DNA from: Syngnathus acus
Taxonomy: Eukaryota; Chordata; Actinopteri; Syngnathiformes; Syngnathidae
Length of the DNA stretch: 64,000 nucleotides
Direction: 5' to 3'
NCBI RefSeq assembly: GCF_901709675.1
Contig: NC_051088.1
Span: forward strand, 14,301,693-14,365,692
The notes beneath the pieces were generated by a model, which worked only from the letters and a program-made list of their open reading frames with translations, made no database searches and was not told where the DNA came from. Shown in pieces: positions 34,101 to 47,445 of this stretch (within the stretch, counting starts at the first letter, position 1; the number at the start of each line of letters is the position of its first letter). The translations under genes and the position numbers were made by a program.

Positions 34101-34674
34101 TCCAGCTCGAGCGTCATTTGGATGCCCGTTGCTCTTATTTCTCCAGTTTGCAGATCATGTGTGCATTCAGACACTTCAACGCCATAACAGCAGATCTGGT
34201 TGAAAATGAACTCCGATGAGACTCGCCCGTCGCCCAAGCTTCAAAAGCAAAGGTGCCAACTTTGTTGAGTAGCGGAACTTTTTTTTTTTTTATACAATTC
34301 ATCATTGTTCCCTGTATTCATCGGCGCCCTGCCCGCGCTCATAAGTGAGCCATTAGCGGTGTGAAATGCACAATTAGATTTGCGATTTGCAGGAGCCATT
34401 CACACACTGGGCCCCTGCAGTGAATGGAGCTTGCGATGCTGGTCGCGTCCCGACACGCTGGGTGTGTCTTTGGGCGGGGCCGAGCCCTGCACCCACCCAG
34501 ATACTTTATTGGTACTACTTGAGGGGGCGACTACAGTGCGCGTGTTCCTTAGCACACTTTTGAACCTCGTTGGATGTTGTGTGAGTCCGTGCGTGGCTTT
34601 TCGGACTCAGCAAGCTTCTTCGTGCACCTGAGCGCGCTCCGTGGGTATTGCAAGTTTAGTTGTGACCAGAGAAC
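31194..34674. other. Intergenic between igfn1 and the snail gene
   Basis: No exon supported on either strand. The last about 350 bp (34,330-34,674) are relatively G+C-rich and include a CACCTG E-box at 34625-34630, consistent with a snail promoter and 5' UTR. The TATA box and transcription start cannot be fixed. Confidence 0.5.
34625..34630. promoter_or_regulatory. E-box CACCTG upstream of the snail start codon
   Basis: CACCTG is the binding site preferred by Snail proteins themselves. It lies 45 bp before the ATG. Snail autorepression through such E-boxes is known in mammals. A single 6-mer is weak evidence. Confidence 0.3.
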
Positions 34675-36053
34675 ATGCCCCGGTCATTCCTTGTCAAGAA
34701 GTATTTTTCAAGCAGGAAACCATGCCACTGGGAAAGCCTGCTGGACAGCCAAACTGGTATGTTGACTTGTGCAAGCTTTTCTCAATGCTCACTTGGAGGG
34801 GGCTAAAAGGAAATTGAAGTTGATCAAACGTTCCCTTTTTTATTCATTATTGCAGCCACAGCAAGCAAGTTGTTTACATCTTCACCTTGGAGCTTAGTAA
34901 ATCGTTGCTAAAAAAAAAAAAGCCAAATTTCAAAACATTTAGTTGAATTGCCCAACTTAAAATATAAAAGTTTGTGGCGTTGGAATTTTGAGTTAACCCA
35001 ACATTTTTTGCTCCCAAGAATGAAAACAAGATTAGATTTATTAGATTTAAATTATGTAAGGATCCCTTGAAAGGCATTACTTGTGTTTTTTTTTCTTCAA
35101 TGAAATCCACTCTGATTTCTTTTCAACAGCTGTTGTCCCAGAAAGCTTCCCACGGGCTGCCCTTCCAAATCAGAACCACAGCTCTGACCTCACCTGCTAC
35201 CCCTCAGTTCCATTCACGCCACTGCCAGCTCCCCTTTCCCCGATCGCCCCGGCATCCTTCCCTCCGTCACCGCTCGGGCCCCTTGACCTCAGCAGCTCCC
35301 CGTTTAGCAGCAGCGGCGAGGAAGACGAAGACAACGGCCGTTCTTCGGATCCCCCCAGCCCGGATGTCCTCCAAGGCGTCTTCCACTGCATGTACTGCAG
35401 TAATACCTACAGCGACCTCACGGCACTGTCCTGCCACCAGACGTCCCACCTGCGTGTCCCACCGCTGGCCGCCGAGGCGTCTGCGTCCCGGCCGGCCTTC
35501 CATTGCAAACACTGCCCCAAGGAGTACACTAGCCTGGGCGCTCTGAAGATGCACATCCGCTCACACACATTGCCGTGCGTGTGCACTACCTGCGGCAAGG
35601 CCTTCTCCCGACCGTGGCTGCTGAGGGGACACATCCGCACGCACACAGGTTGGTCTACTGTAGTAAATGGGAGATCCATGTATCTGTCTGTCTGTCTGTC
35701 TGTCCGTTCGTCCTGCTTTGTCTCATTCTTAATGAAGACTAGGCCCTACTACTCTATATTTACATTTTTGCAATGATGGCGGTACCAAGATAGCCAAGTA
35801 TTCTTTAGGTGGTACATGGTATAAAAAGTATCACTCTTAAACGATTAATCGATTCCTCATTCCTTCAGGTGAGCGCCCGTTTGCTTGTCAACACTGTAGC
35901 CGGGCTTTTGCCGACCGCTCCAACCTCCGGGCGCACCTGCAGACGCACTCTGAAGTGAAGAAGTACCAGTGTGGCTCCTGCTCTCGCACCTTCAGCCGCA
36001 TGTCTCTGCTGCACAAACACAACGCCTCCCGATGCGGCAACCTGGCCTCATAG
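34675..36053 (+). CDS. snai1: Snail-family zinc-finger transcriptional repressor, snai1-like
   Basis: Nuclear repressor of E-box genes such as E-cadherin, acting in mesoderm, neural crest and EMT. Three exons: 34675-34756, 35130-35648, 35869-36053, giving 261 aa. Residues 1-9 (MPRSFLVKK) form the SNAG domain, which recruits LSD1/CoREST-type corepressors. PLDLS at 78-82 fits the CtBP-binding consensus PxDLS. An acidic/serine stretch with DPPSP is at 89-105. Five C2H2-type fingers lie at about 112-134, 151-173, 177-199, 205-227 and 233-256, the last ending in Cys rather than His. The fingers (for example [11 protein letters not shown] and [18 protein letters not shown]) are diagnostic of the Snail family. 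The EEDEDNG...PPSP segment is closest to SNAI1. The first finger, usually reduced or absent in mammalian SNAI1, is kept. Which teleost copy (a or b) is not resolved. Confidence 0.92.
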
Positions 36054-36310
36054 ACGGACCCACATTCCCAGGATCCTCCCTACTTGAGTGTTTTTTTTGT
36101 TTTTTAAATATCTCAACTGATATTTCAAAGGAGCAGCGGCCTATCAACAGTGTGAGCATGTATGACATGAGAGCAGCTGGACATGCAGTTAAATCCCAGG
36201 AAACTCCCATTGGTGCCGGCCGGTCCGGGACTCCAACCATGCTGCAGCTGCTTGGGTGTGTTTTTGGTGCGTATGTGTGGATGGATGCCATTCGTTATTA
36301 TGCATACACG

Positions 36311-36311
<1 letters not shown>

Positions 36312-36393
<82 letters not shown>

Positions 36394-36398
36394 CGTGT
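36312..36398. repeat. (GT)n microsatellite in the snail 3' UTR
   Basis: Perfect GT tract about 260 bp after the stop codon and before the poly(A) signals, so it is probably transcribed. Confidence 0.95.
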
Positions 36399-36622
36399 TG
36401 AGACAGCTGACTGTGAAGGTGGGCAACAGGTGACCTCCATTCACCCGTCTTCTCGGCACCGGATGAACGGACCACTAAAGTTTGACCAAAGAGCCCTGTT
36501 TGCTTCACCAACATTTTTCTGGCATCTTAATGGTGTGTGTGTGTAAGTGTGTGTTTTTAATATTTTGCCATCACAATTTTAGGAATTATTTTGAAATATC
36601 TTGTACATATTCCTCACATGTA

Positions 36623-36628
36623 AATAAA
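36623..36628 (+). terminator. snai1: Snail-gene poly(A) signal
   Basis: AATAAA 570 bp after the stop codon. A second AATAAA lies at 36691-36696. Either could define the 3' end. Confidence 0.6.
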
Positions 36629-39600
36629 AGCTTTGTTTTAGAACAAAACCACATGCTATCATCATGTTTGTTTAAACATTCTGAGGTATTAATAAACATT
36701 TCAACAAGCATTATTGACTAGCGACTCCAAATGAGGTTTTCAGGACAGACGCGACAGGTTCTCAATGGGAAGATGGAGTTGTGTGCAATAATGGGAGTGG
36801 GGTTGGGTTTGTGTGATGGTGAGTGATTTGGGGGAGCACCTGCACACACCTGCCGAGCTGTCACCGTGCATTTAGACGAACACGTAAACACACAAGAGGG
36901 GAGCTGCTGAGTGAAGGAGAAATTGTCTTTGTATCATTCTTTCTTTACATTTTCAATTGTCATACAAATATTGAAATTGGCACTAAGGTATTAGACTGAA
37001 TTCACTTTGAGGCTAAGATCAGCCCAGCGTGTGACGTCGGCCTATCACGACCTGATGTCTTCCAGAGTGAGCGGTGAGGAAGTGGTCAGCGCCGATTTTA
37101 ATCAGGGCCAATCAAAGCGGCTCCTTAAATGCGAAACACAAGTTGCACACTCGTGTTTGTGACCTGGAAGTTTGGTTACAAGTCTTATCAAGGCTACGCT
37201 AGCTGGTTAGCAACTACATTCAGTAGTTGGAACCACATGATCCATCAAATGAGGTATGTTTTGGTGACCATGCTTGTCACTAACTGGTATCGTAAATGAA
37301 TGGAAATGTTGTTAATCCACTCAAAATACAGCAAGCATTGTTGTGGTGTGTGTTTTTTGAGAACACACTCTATGAAGCTGCAATTAATCAAATCAATAAA
37401 TAGAACCTAAAAGAAGTCATTTGTTTATAAAGCTTCATTGCTTGAATTACTCCCTATGTTGTGCCTACTTTCACCGCTGGGGGCAGTATAACACAGTCAC
37501 ACTGACTCAAAAAAGCTGATATGAATCAATTTATGCTGAGGCTCAAGAATATACATACACCTGTGAATTGTTCACCATTTGCCAAGAAGAAGCAAAAGAA
37601 TGTTAGTTAACCGCAGGAATACCATTGACCAAAAAGCCAGAGAGAAGCAGCCCACGGACGGGATCAAGACAGACAGTGCTCGCCTCAGCTTGTGCGGCCA
37701 TCTGCTCCACAAACTCTTGTTACCTCAGAGGAACTTTGGGAGGAAGTGCATGCTGAGTGCTTACAGCTGAGGGTGAATGCATCGGGTGCACATATGGCAG
37801 CAATGTGTCTGCGACTCCCCCGCTGCCCTCCTGACCCACACGCACTGACGCCAGCGTGTCTTGGTGAGGTAACAACATGTTTCCTGCAATAGCTCCTGGT
37901 GTTGAGAGGTGGATGCACGTGTGTGCGTGTGTGTGTTGGGGGCTGTAGTGCACGCAGAAAGTTGCATCTCAAATTGCATGACTTAGCTTGCCCAATGTAA
38001 ACACTCCCGGAAAAACTATGCACATGTGCATGGGGACTGTGACACTCACCACTATTTGCAAGCCCGTCCATTGATGACATGCTTGACTTGATCAATCTAA
38101 ACTTTTTTTCATGCTTTATCTACTCTTAAGAAATGAAAAGCAGAATTATTCCGTCTGTTTTGAAATATTACTCTGAAGACTTTGTGGCGTGTAAGAGGCT
38201 GTCCATCACGTTGTTGCCTTGAGGCTATGAGGTCACCGCCGCGTAGGTGTAGATCCACGTTTGGAATATCATCTAGTTTGGCTCGAGTGTTGCCAGTGTC
38301 ACACATGCAGCCCCTGACTAATGTGACATTCCTGAGCCATTAGTGACAGTCATACAATACTGCTGTGTCACAGAGAGACCACGGCTCCGTCTGCTGCTCT
38401 TTATTAAAGTAATAATGTGATTTTCCCTCAAATAGGAAATCTTATTATTGTGAAGCAATTGTTTAAAAAAATTTAAAAAACAGTTTTCTTTCTAGTACAT
38501 CAGGTGCTTGAGGTATTTTCATTTTTTGTTTTTAAGTTTGACCTATAAAAGCTTGCACGATGCGTGTTTGATTTACCATGCACTGTGATTATAATTGACA
38601 TTTCAGATAAAATTCCAACTGATGCTGAATCTAACCCTTTCTTCATATTCCAAAATATATTATATTATATAACTGTTTTTATATTATTATAAAAATATAA
38701 AAAAATTACAAAAAAATGATTATAAAAATTTTATGTGCTAGAGAAAAAAAACAGCAGATTCGAAATCAGCGCTAAAAGGTCTTCATAAAAGTTTGTTTGA
38801 ATCTCTGATTAAATGTTTTAATGAAAAACTGTTGACCAGTGTCATATGAGAACATTTGTCCATATCCTCTTTTCTACAAGGTTACTAGGTCAAACGCCTG
38901 AGCCTCTCTGAGCTCACCCAGAGATGATCACCTGCCAATCAAAGCGGCAACAGGCAGACAACTCGCATGTATTCACACCAATAACTTTGACATCCCCTTG
39001 ACATCACAAAAGAAGAAAACCCTTCCCAATAAGTGACGAAGTCAAGCACTAAAGCCAACGTGTGACATTTTTTAAATTGATTAATTCAGCCCAATGCCCA
39101 ATATTAAATTACTGAAGCATATTAGTTAATGTTTATCAAAAAGACGGCAACTGTTTCAGTCCTAAAAATTACATTTCATATTATTTTAAGTCACTGTAAA
39201 AATTACGAGGTTAGACCTTTAACATTGTGCTTTAATAAAGATTTCCTAAAATGTATTACACATAACAGTGAAATAAAAATTATACCTAAAAGCATTGGAT
39301 TAAAAATATTTTTTAAGACACTAACACCACAAATTAAATAAATTCCAGTGATGCAAATTTTTCCATTCACTTTTACTTGCCTCGGTGTACTATGGTATGG
39401 TAGAGTCACAGGAAGTGGCCTGTCAGTAGTGTTTGGCCGCAGTGCTTTCAAAAAGGTGCTGATATGAAGCATCTGGGTGCAGCCGCTGCTGCTGCATATG
39501 CCTGTGTACTCACTCGAGGACTTTTCGGGGGGTTTTGGAAGGATGCTGATCTGCTTGCTTGGCCACAGATGACAGTCATGTGGAGATGTCGCTGGGAGCA

Positions 39601-39776
39601 CAAGTGGCAGGTTTGTGGCTCTGATTCACCAAAGGATCCGATTCGAGCTGGGGGGGGTGATAAGTCACCGGGTTAAAGTTTCAAGCCTTGTTTCCAAGAC
39701 GTGGTGCTGTTACACAATAGCACAGTCGGAAGATTCCAGGCCAGCCCTCTACGTCGGCCCCCACTTTTTTTAGTGT

Positions 39777-39925
39777 ACAGTGGTACCTTGAGATACAACT
39801 TTTAATTTATTATGTCCTCATAACTCATAACTCTCTAAGCAGCTTTAAATGGGAGATGCCATTTTTCCATCCCATCTTTGCCCAAAAATACAGACAAAAT
39901 GATTGTAATGTGTTTTTAATAACTC
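39777..39925. mobile_element. Tc1/mariner-pogo type MITE remnant
   Basis: TACAGTGGTACCTTGAGATAC is the terminal motif of an abundant teleost family flanked by TA. The rest is eroded and the right end is not clear. Confidence 0.35.
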
Positions 39926-40253
39926 CATAATTCTGGACTTTAAAACCCCAAAAAGTAATTACTAGGACTTGACCAATTAATTGGCCGGTTAAATGTTTTT
40001 TTTTCACAATAGCACATTACATATAATATAAGACAAAGACAATGCCGATCGAATATCGCCTGCCTCCTCCCCCCCCAAAAAAGTCAGCCAAAAATTGGCT
40101 AAATTTTGCATATTTTTCTCTCTGTTGTAAAGTGCTTCTTGTAAACTGTAGCTTGTTTTGAAAGGAGCTAGTCACAGTTGAAAGCGGAGAAATTCGTTAG
40201 CGCTGCAGACTGGAGAGGGTGGACATCCGCTGAACAATGCAGAGTTCGCTTAG

Positions 40254-40445
40254 CCCCGGGGTAGGCAACAAGTCCGGTCCAAAAGAGCCGCTGTCCTGCA
40301 AGTTTTGGAAGTGTCCCTCCTCAACGCACCAGACTGAAATGTTCAGCCCATCAGCAAGCCCGGTAGATCATTTGAATCAGGTGTATGAAGGAAGGAAATT
40401 TTGAAAACAGCGGCTCTCAAACACCAGAGTTCCCCTCTAGCCGTA
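40254..40445. mobile_element. Degenerate non-autonomous DNA transposon
   Basis: The left arm (GGGGTAGGCAACAAGTCCGG, GTCCTGCAAGTTTTGGAAG) and right arm (ATCATTTGAATCAGGTGTA, GAAAACAGCGGCTCTC) resemble the two ends of a common near-palindromic teleost repeat. Old and gapped. Confidence 0.4.
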
Positions 40446-42090
40446 ATCAGAAGTTGTGAGGAATTGTCTGAGGAATGTCACATGGTGCTGCACATTCTTA
40501 ATCAAAGACACGTGCAGCAAGAGCAGGATGTCTGTCCTCATCATCCTCGTGGTGGTGCAATTGAATTTGGAACTCGATCAAGTGGTTGCATGCATGTATA
40601 ATGCATGTGTGGTACTTGGATATACTCCACAAGCTCACCAGTAGATACCAGTGGTACCCAAACAAAGGATATGGTCTCCCCCATTTCCTGTCCAACCCTG
40701 CACTCCTGATGTCGCTTTCAATGGGCTGTGTGTGTGTGTGTTCATGTGTGTGTCACGTGTTTCCTTCTCAATACAGACCTTTTCTGTCCCAAAAGGTCAG
40801 AGGGGCGAGGATGAGCAAAACAGGCTGTGATGGTAAACGGATGATGTGTGAAAAGGAGGAACCTTGTGTCAGTGCAAGCATCAAACCGATTTCCACTCCA
40901 ACATTTTGCACGCCATTGACAGGCTAACAGTTAACATCGATTAGTCAGTTCAAAAAGCAAAAGCTATTTGAAGACAAACAACAGAACAACAAATGTACAT
41001 ATTCTGTATATCCTCTAAAAAAAATACAGAATCTTACTGAGTCACTAACAATAGGAGTAGAAGAAACAGTATTCATTTAAGTCCAGATATTATACTGCCC
41101 CCAGTGGCAGTAACTATTATAACCCTGATGTGCATGTACATACACACAAGGCAGGCATGTCGAAGTACAGGAGCGTTCAACCTGTTAAAAAGCAGATGTC
41201 AAAAGGAGCAAAAGACTGAAGATGATGGTTCTGTTATGATGCAAAATGAAGGACTGAGGGTACAAGACAGCAGGCTGGCGTGTGTTTAGTTTGGACCTCT
41301 GGGTGAGTCTGTGTTCCACTTGGCAGCAGCTTTTTTTCACCCCCTCCTGCTTTTCACCTCATGTTGTGTCATTCTGCCATTCTTTTGTTCCCTCTTATTT
41401 AACCCAGGTATTCAGGTATTTACCCCCGAGTGCTACTGGTGGTGCTGAGAGATGCAAGGTGCACTTTTGTTCTCCTGTCAGGACCTGTGTGGGCCAGGGG
41501 GGGTTGCCGAGCGAAGGATGGAGATGTTTCTATTGTCCTCACACATTCCACTCATCCAAGAATACACTTGTGGGTGAGGGAGGGGTGTTCAATTGAGGGG
41601 CCAGGGCGAGTGGAGATCAACCATTGGATTCAGAGTAGTTGTGTGTGTGTGTGTGTGTTTAAAGCATATATTTGTCTTCCCTCGTCTCTCCTCCCGCCTG
41701 GTCCCGTTCCATCGTGTCGCTGGAGAAGCTGCGGGGCAGGCGAATGCACCTGCTTGAAATCCACACCCACGCTAGACGCCTGTCTTTCCCGTCCGTCTCT
41801 GACGTTTTACAGAATTGCAGCATGTGCCACAAACTGGTGTCCACTTACTCGCTTTAAAAGGGAGTCACACTTTCTTCTTAGATATATTGAACTTCAAACA
41901 TTACAAACGAAAATCGAGATGACTTAAATCTGGTGGAAAAATGGCTTTATATAATATAGTGTTGTTTTCAGATATGAGCGACCTGACTTATTGGTTTTTT
42001 CAAAAGCACAAATGAGACACTTCACAAATACTTGAAAATAATGGACATTTCTTCAAAAATAAGATTTAAGCTTCTTATTGCCGCTTCCAC

Positions 42091-42092
<2 letters not shown>

Positions 42093-42130
<38 letters not shown>
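42093..42130. repeat. (TTGA)n microsatellite
   Basis: Nine perfect units. Confidence 0.9.
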
Positions 42131-45100
42131 AATTTTAGTTTGAAGTTTAATGCCAAAATACACATAAAACAAAATTTACACTCATATTTAAACCACAACC
42201 CCATAGTCACAACAACAATAATAGCTTATATAGTCTTTACTCTGCTAGCTTTATGCTAATGCTTGCACATAATGGTAAACAGCTATTGAACCCTTCAAGC
42301 AACAGATTTTTGAACACAAACAGTGAAGCAATGAGTTTTGTTTGTTTGTTGGCAGGCTGGAACGGATTAATGGCATTTCCATTCATTTCAATTGCAGAAA
42401 ATGATTTGAGATGTTTGTGGTGGAACAGATTAAACCTGTTTCTCAAGGCATCATTGTATTTTTAGAGCTGTCCTTTGCTGTCATGAACCCTCATTATGTG
42501 TCATGACGTCATCTTTCGAAAATTTACAATCAATACAGTAAAGAGAATTTTGAGAGGTACCGTGTTAAAAATTGGGCTCTTGAGCTGACAAAGAAAGAAA
42601 AGCCCTCTTTTTTGTAGCATTAGTTACAATCACCGTGCAAGTTTTCTGACCTCAAGTCATGTGCACACTTGCCGCTACATGCGTGTAACTGGACCCCCTT
42701 TTGCAAGTAGGGACAGGTGTGCCACCACCTGACCACACCCCCAGGCCACACGGCACCTCCTGTCCCAACACCTGTCCCCTTCGTCTGCGCCCCCACCCCA
42801 CGCCACCCCGCCTGAGAGCATACTACTGCGGCAGGAAGGCAGGTTGCTCGGCTGTGACGAGACGAAGGGGATCGGGTCCGGCTTGAGTATCTGCACAGCT
42901 GTCCCATCTGAAATTAAAACTTCAATGAATGTCTATGCGGCATAATCCCAGCCCACACGGTAACATTGATTCAAGTTGGACGGAGTTGGAGAGGTGTATC
43001 AAACATTTCGTTGATGTCAGGAACACTTCCTTTTTCTTACTTTCAAGGCATGAAGTGATTTACCATTAACATTTAACGACATCATTAATCAGTGGTTATT
43101 TAACAATACAGTGGCTTCTTCTAAACTTTTATTTTGAAAAGATGGACATATTTACAGAAATAACATCTGATGTAAAATATGAATGGTTGTCAGATGAACA
43201 CAACAGCAAGGAGACAAGCTTGGTGGTATTATTGCAATCTTGCAGGTGTACTAATGCAATTAAATGACATATTAGTGACATAAGGGCGCAAAGTTGGCCA
43301 ACATGCTAATACAGCTGACGTCAACGTTATTTAGCTTACAAATTCTGCATTTCCAAACAACTGCGTGTTGCTTTTGCTCTTTAAATGCTTTTTATTTTTT
43401 TATAAATTGCCAAGCACTTAAAGGTAAAAAACCCTGCTTATATATTTTTTTTTATTTTTTATTTTTTATTATATCGTGCAGGATGGACAGAGGTCAGAGA
43501 AATCTGTCCTTGTTTCTTTTCATCAAGACGAATGATAATAATGAGGGGATCTCTAAGGTTACTTAAAAGTTCCGCCAGTCATAATAATAATAATTCATTA
43601 AATTTGTATAGCGCTTTTCAAAAACCCAAAGACGCTTGAATGTCATGAATGTAATCTTTGAAAACATTAAATGAGCTCTTGGTTTGAAAAGAATACATCA
43701 CAATTATATAAAAATGCATTTTTTTAACTCCATCCAGGTTTATATCGGACCTAATGTGTATATATATCAATTTTGAGAAAGAAAAATGAATGAAATTATA
43801 AAAGCACGAGAAAATCAAATTGAGAACCCAAATGTAGGTGACCTGGATAACAAATGAATCTCCATATTGTGAGTGTAAATCCTTTGTGACATCACTGTTT
43901 ACACTTGATGTGTCTAATGTTATCACAGTGATAAGAATGGTGGTCAAATGGATGAAATGAGGCCTCTGTTATAAAAAGAGATGAAACCGTCATCTCCGTG
44001 TGTATGTGTGAGAGAGAGAGTGGGAGCGAGAAAGGGAGGGAGAGGTCAAAGCAGCCTGAAGGCCATTGTAAATTCCTCGCTAGCTCAACCAAAGACATTC
44101 TTCTCCGCTGTTTTTCTTTCTAATCTCAATGCTCAGATTACCAGCTAGAGGGCCTGGCCAGATGAGAAGAGAAGAGGAGAGTGGCATGCATGCACGCACA
44201 TGTGCCCAAACACTGCGCGTGCATACACACACACACACAAAGACACACACAGTCGTTCCCTAGATGTATTTATTGTTTTTAAACCGTAGGAAAGCAACCC
44301 CCTATGGAGAATGCTGAGAGGATTCCCACATGTCAGCACCCATGCAGTGCCACACAAACACACACGCACACAATTGATACTTGTTGGAAGCCACCAATAA
44401 AAACCTTTCCAGATGGGCATACATTACTTTCACTGACATGGCTGACAAAAACCAACCAAGAAGAAAAAACAGTGCTGGTACCATTTAAAACCAAAGCGAG
44501 GTACTTCTGACTTATTTAACCAGGTAAATCAATTGAGAAACAATTCTTCATATGATACGTGGCTCTGTCTGAAAAATTGAAGCAATGGCCAGTTAATAGG
44601 GGAATAGACCATAGATCACAGATGTGGGCATTGAAAGAGCAACATCCAGTTTACGCAGAAGCTGTTTGGAGATGATATTTGTTTAAAATATCTCCATAAA
44701 CCAAAATAGTAAGTATTGCAATTTTTAACAGGGTGTGTTTTTCAGAGTAGGTGAACTACACGTAACTGGTTACAGGTTACAGTGTAGATTACATGTGTAT
44801 TTAAAAAATGGAGAAAGTGAACTAGTGGGGAAGCCAGAGAAGAGTTGTGAGAGTCTATGTAACCTTCCAACAACAAAGGTGATGCCGATTTAGATTTTCA
44901 ATAGAAATGGGCCTATAGTTGACCCTTGAGGAACGCCAGTTGTCAAGGCAAAAACAAACTCTTCAAACTCGTGGACTGTGAATGACCAGAAGCATATATT
45001 AAAAGAAGACGGTCACCTCTCTGATAGATTTGAGTCTTCTGAGCGGGATGCTTGGGACAAATGTTTTGTGTCAAGGACATCTGTGTATTGTCATTGCCAT

Positions 45101-46080
45101 CACAGTTTTCTTTACACTGAGAAGCTATGTATTTGCTGATCCTTCCAAAGTGATCATTTTAAAAGAAGGGAAAAAAAACAACATACTAATGATTAACCCT
45201 GACCCCCAAAAAGTCAATAGGTACTTAAAAAAGACGTATCTCACCCAGAACCCAAACAGCTGCATAATCCCAGCAGGGTTGATCCCTGCCGTGACAGGGT
45301 GCTGCAACAGCTGTCGCCCCGCAAACTGTCACACCCCATCAGTGTCTCCGTCACCACTTTCCATCATTTCCTCCTACAAAAGTTTGCTAGCTTAATGCTA
45401 AGACAAACAAACAAACTACCAGCGCATCCCACACTGACTGACAGCAATTCTTCACTTTATTCAAAGCTGATGTGCTCAGCCAGCATGACTCCAGACGCTC
45501 CATCAGGTGTGCAGAGAAAAGAGGGAGAAATGATGTGAATGTTGATGAGATGAAGAAAAAAGAAGAAAGCAGGACACCTGTTTTTTTTTTTTTTGCTCCT
45601 GCGAGCTGAAGCTTGCTTGCACTGCCTCACCCAGATCAACACGTCTCACACCGCCCGCTCAGCAATGCGCGAGAGTGCGAAGGTCAATTTTCAGACCACA
45701 GAGTCAAATAGACACTAGGATCAGTCAAGGGAGGCTAGTAATTAGACTGGCTAATTACAGATAGCAATAGAACGCTGTGGGCCCCTTAGATTTAAAGTTT
45801 TCCTCTTCGGGTTGATTCATAGTGATGGATGCTTACATTAAAGTGAGCTGCGAGACTGATATAGTAGTATCGAATTAAGTTAGCATTTGAACGTGAACTG
45901 GAGGTGTCATTTGAAGTATTCCAGTGTTGTTTTCTTTAAATATCTTTCCCATCCCCACACCCAAATATACACAACCAATGCGGTCATCCGATCCCAGCAG
46001 AGTGAGGGACCACCTCAAACATTTCTGCGGCTTGGAAGGTCCTTGTTGCAAAGCTCCCTGCACCTCCAATCTTACAACAG

Positions 46081-46109
46081 CAGCAGGCAGGCAGGCAGGC
46101 AGGCAGGCC
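46081..46109. repeat. (GCAG)n short tandem repeat
   Basis: Six to seven units of GCAG/GGCA. Confidence 0.8.
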
Positions 46110-47003
46110 TGCAGAGCGCTCTGTGGCTCATTAACCTCCCACTGGAGAGACTTGGGGGTCAGGGGCATCAAAGTGGCAGGATCACTGCAGACTCACCCGG
46201 CAATCCTACCATGGGGGTCTGGAGCCACAGCGTCTCACCCCCTAATGAGAGGCCGTGACACACACGCACACATCCACATGCAGGTTAACCCTTCAGACCA
46301 GCTGGAAAAGAGAGTCTGACATGAAGGTTCCTATGCCCCACCTACATACACCTCTGTCAAAATTTCACACATTCCAACCACCTGGTGCACCTCACACTGT
46401 CACTACAAGCCCGGATGGTGAATTATCTTAGCGTTTCCTGATCATTATTGAACCAAAGAATTATGAAACATTTTGTAAAAGGGTTGTGTCCATTTTCCCG
46501 CTGTGAGTTGGTTTTAATGTTGCAATTCAGAATCCTGAAAAGAACTACTTTAAACCCCTCGCAGTCTGTGAAGGGTGTTGGTAAACATGCAGTTTTTACC
46601 AATAAGGTTCCTGGTACCTTTTTGCCACGGGAGTTGGATTTAAATATTTTAGTATGTGCTACCAGACACCTATACAAAAAATATTTCTAAAGAAATTATT
46701 GGTCATTTTCTTGATAAGGGATTTCTTCCCAGATTCGGCGACTACATTTCCTGATTTAACTTGGAGTGGCAATAAACAGGCTTCCCCGGTCTAATGGGCA
46801 ACAAAAACACAGCCATCAGTCAATCAGTGCAAATGAAGGGAAGCGGCAAACACAACGAAAGGTGTGAGGGAGGTGTGTGGGAGTTGGCAGAGAGAAAGGG
46901 AGGACAGACATGTTTTCAGGAAGGGAAGGGGAAGGCAAGTGCAGCAATGGGAGTGCAGGGAGGGGGTGCAGAAGCACCTTGCAGCAGCTGGTCTCAATTA
47001 CCG

Positions 47004-47110
<107 letters not shown>

Positions 47111-47396
47111 AAGGTTGAGGCATCACAGAGGGAGGGCTGAGACCACTGGCGCCAGGAGGGGAGTAACAGGTCAGAGAGGATGAAGATTATAAAAATACTA
47201 GCAGGCTGATGGCCTTGGTCCTGCTTGCGCATTTCGTGTGCATGTGTGTGTGTTGGTATTCCTCTACATACTAACCCACAGTGCCACAGGATGAGGAGGA
47301 GTATGTATGTGTGTGCCCACAATGAACATAGTGGTGTGTCCATGCTTACATCCTGTACAACCATATGTAATAACATTAACCAGTGGTGGGAAATAC

Positions 47397-47445
47397 CCAT
47401 CCATCCATTATCCGGCTTATCCTCAGGACGGTCGCGGATGGTGCC
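47397..47445 (-). mobile_element. SINE 3'-end fragment
   Basis: CCATCCATCCATTATCCGGC followed by GGTCGCGG matches the tail region of the DANA/Mermaid-type SINE at 30,836. Only the 3' end remains. Confidence 0.5.

Noticed and set aside
41659-41857. Overlapping 61-codon frames on both strands near a GT tract
   Set aside because: No family resemblance, no splice sites with matching phase and no neighbours to join.
44890-45060. Frame resembling GPIVDP-GTPVV, as seen in some repetitive fish transcripts
   Set aside because: Interrupted by stops and no element boundaries could be found.
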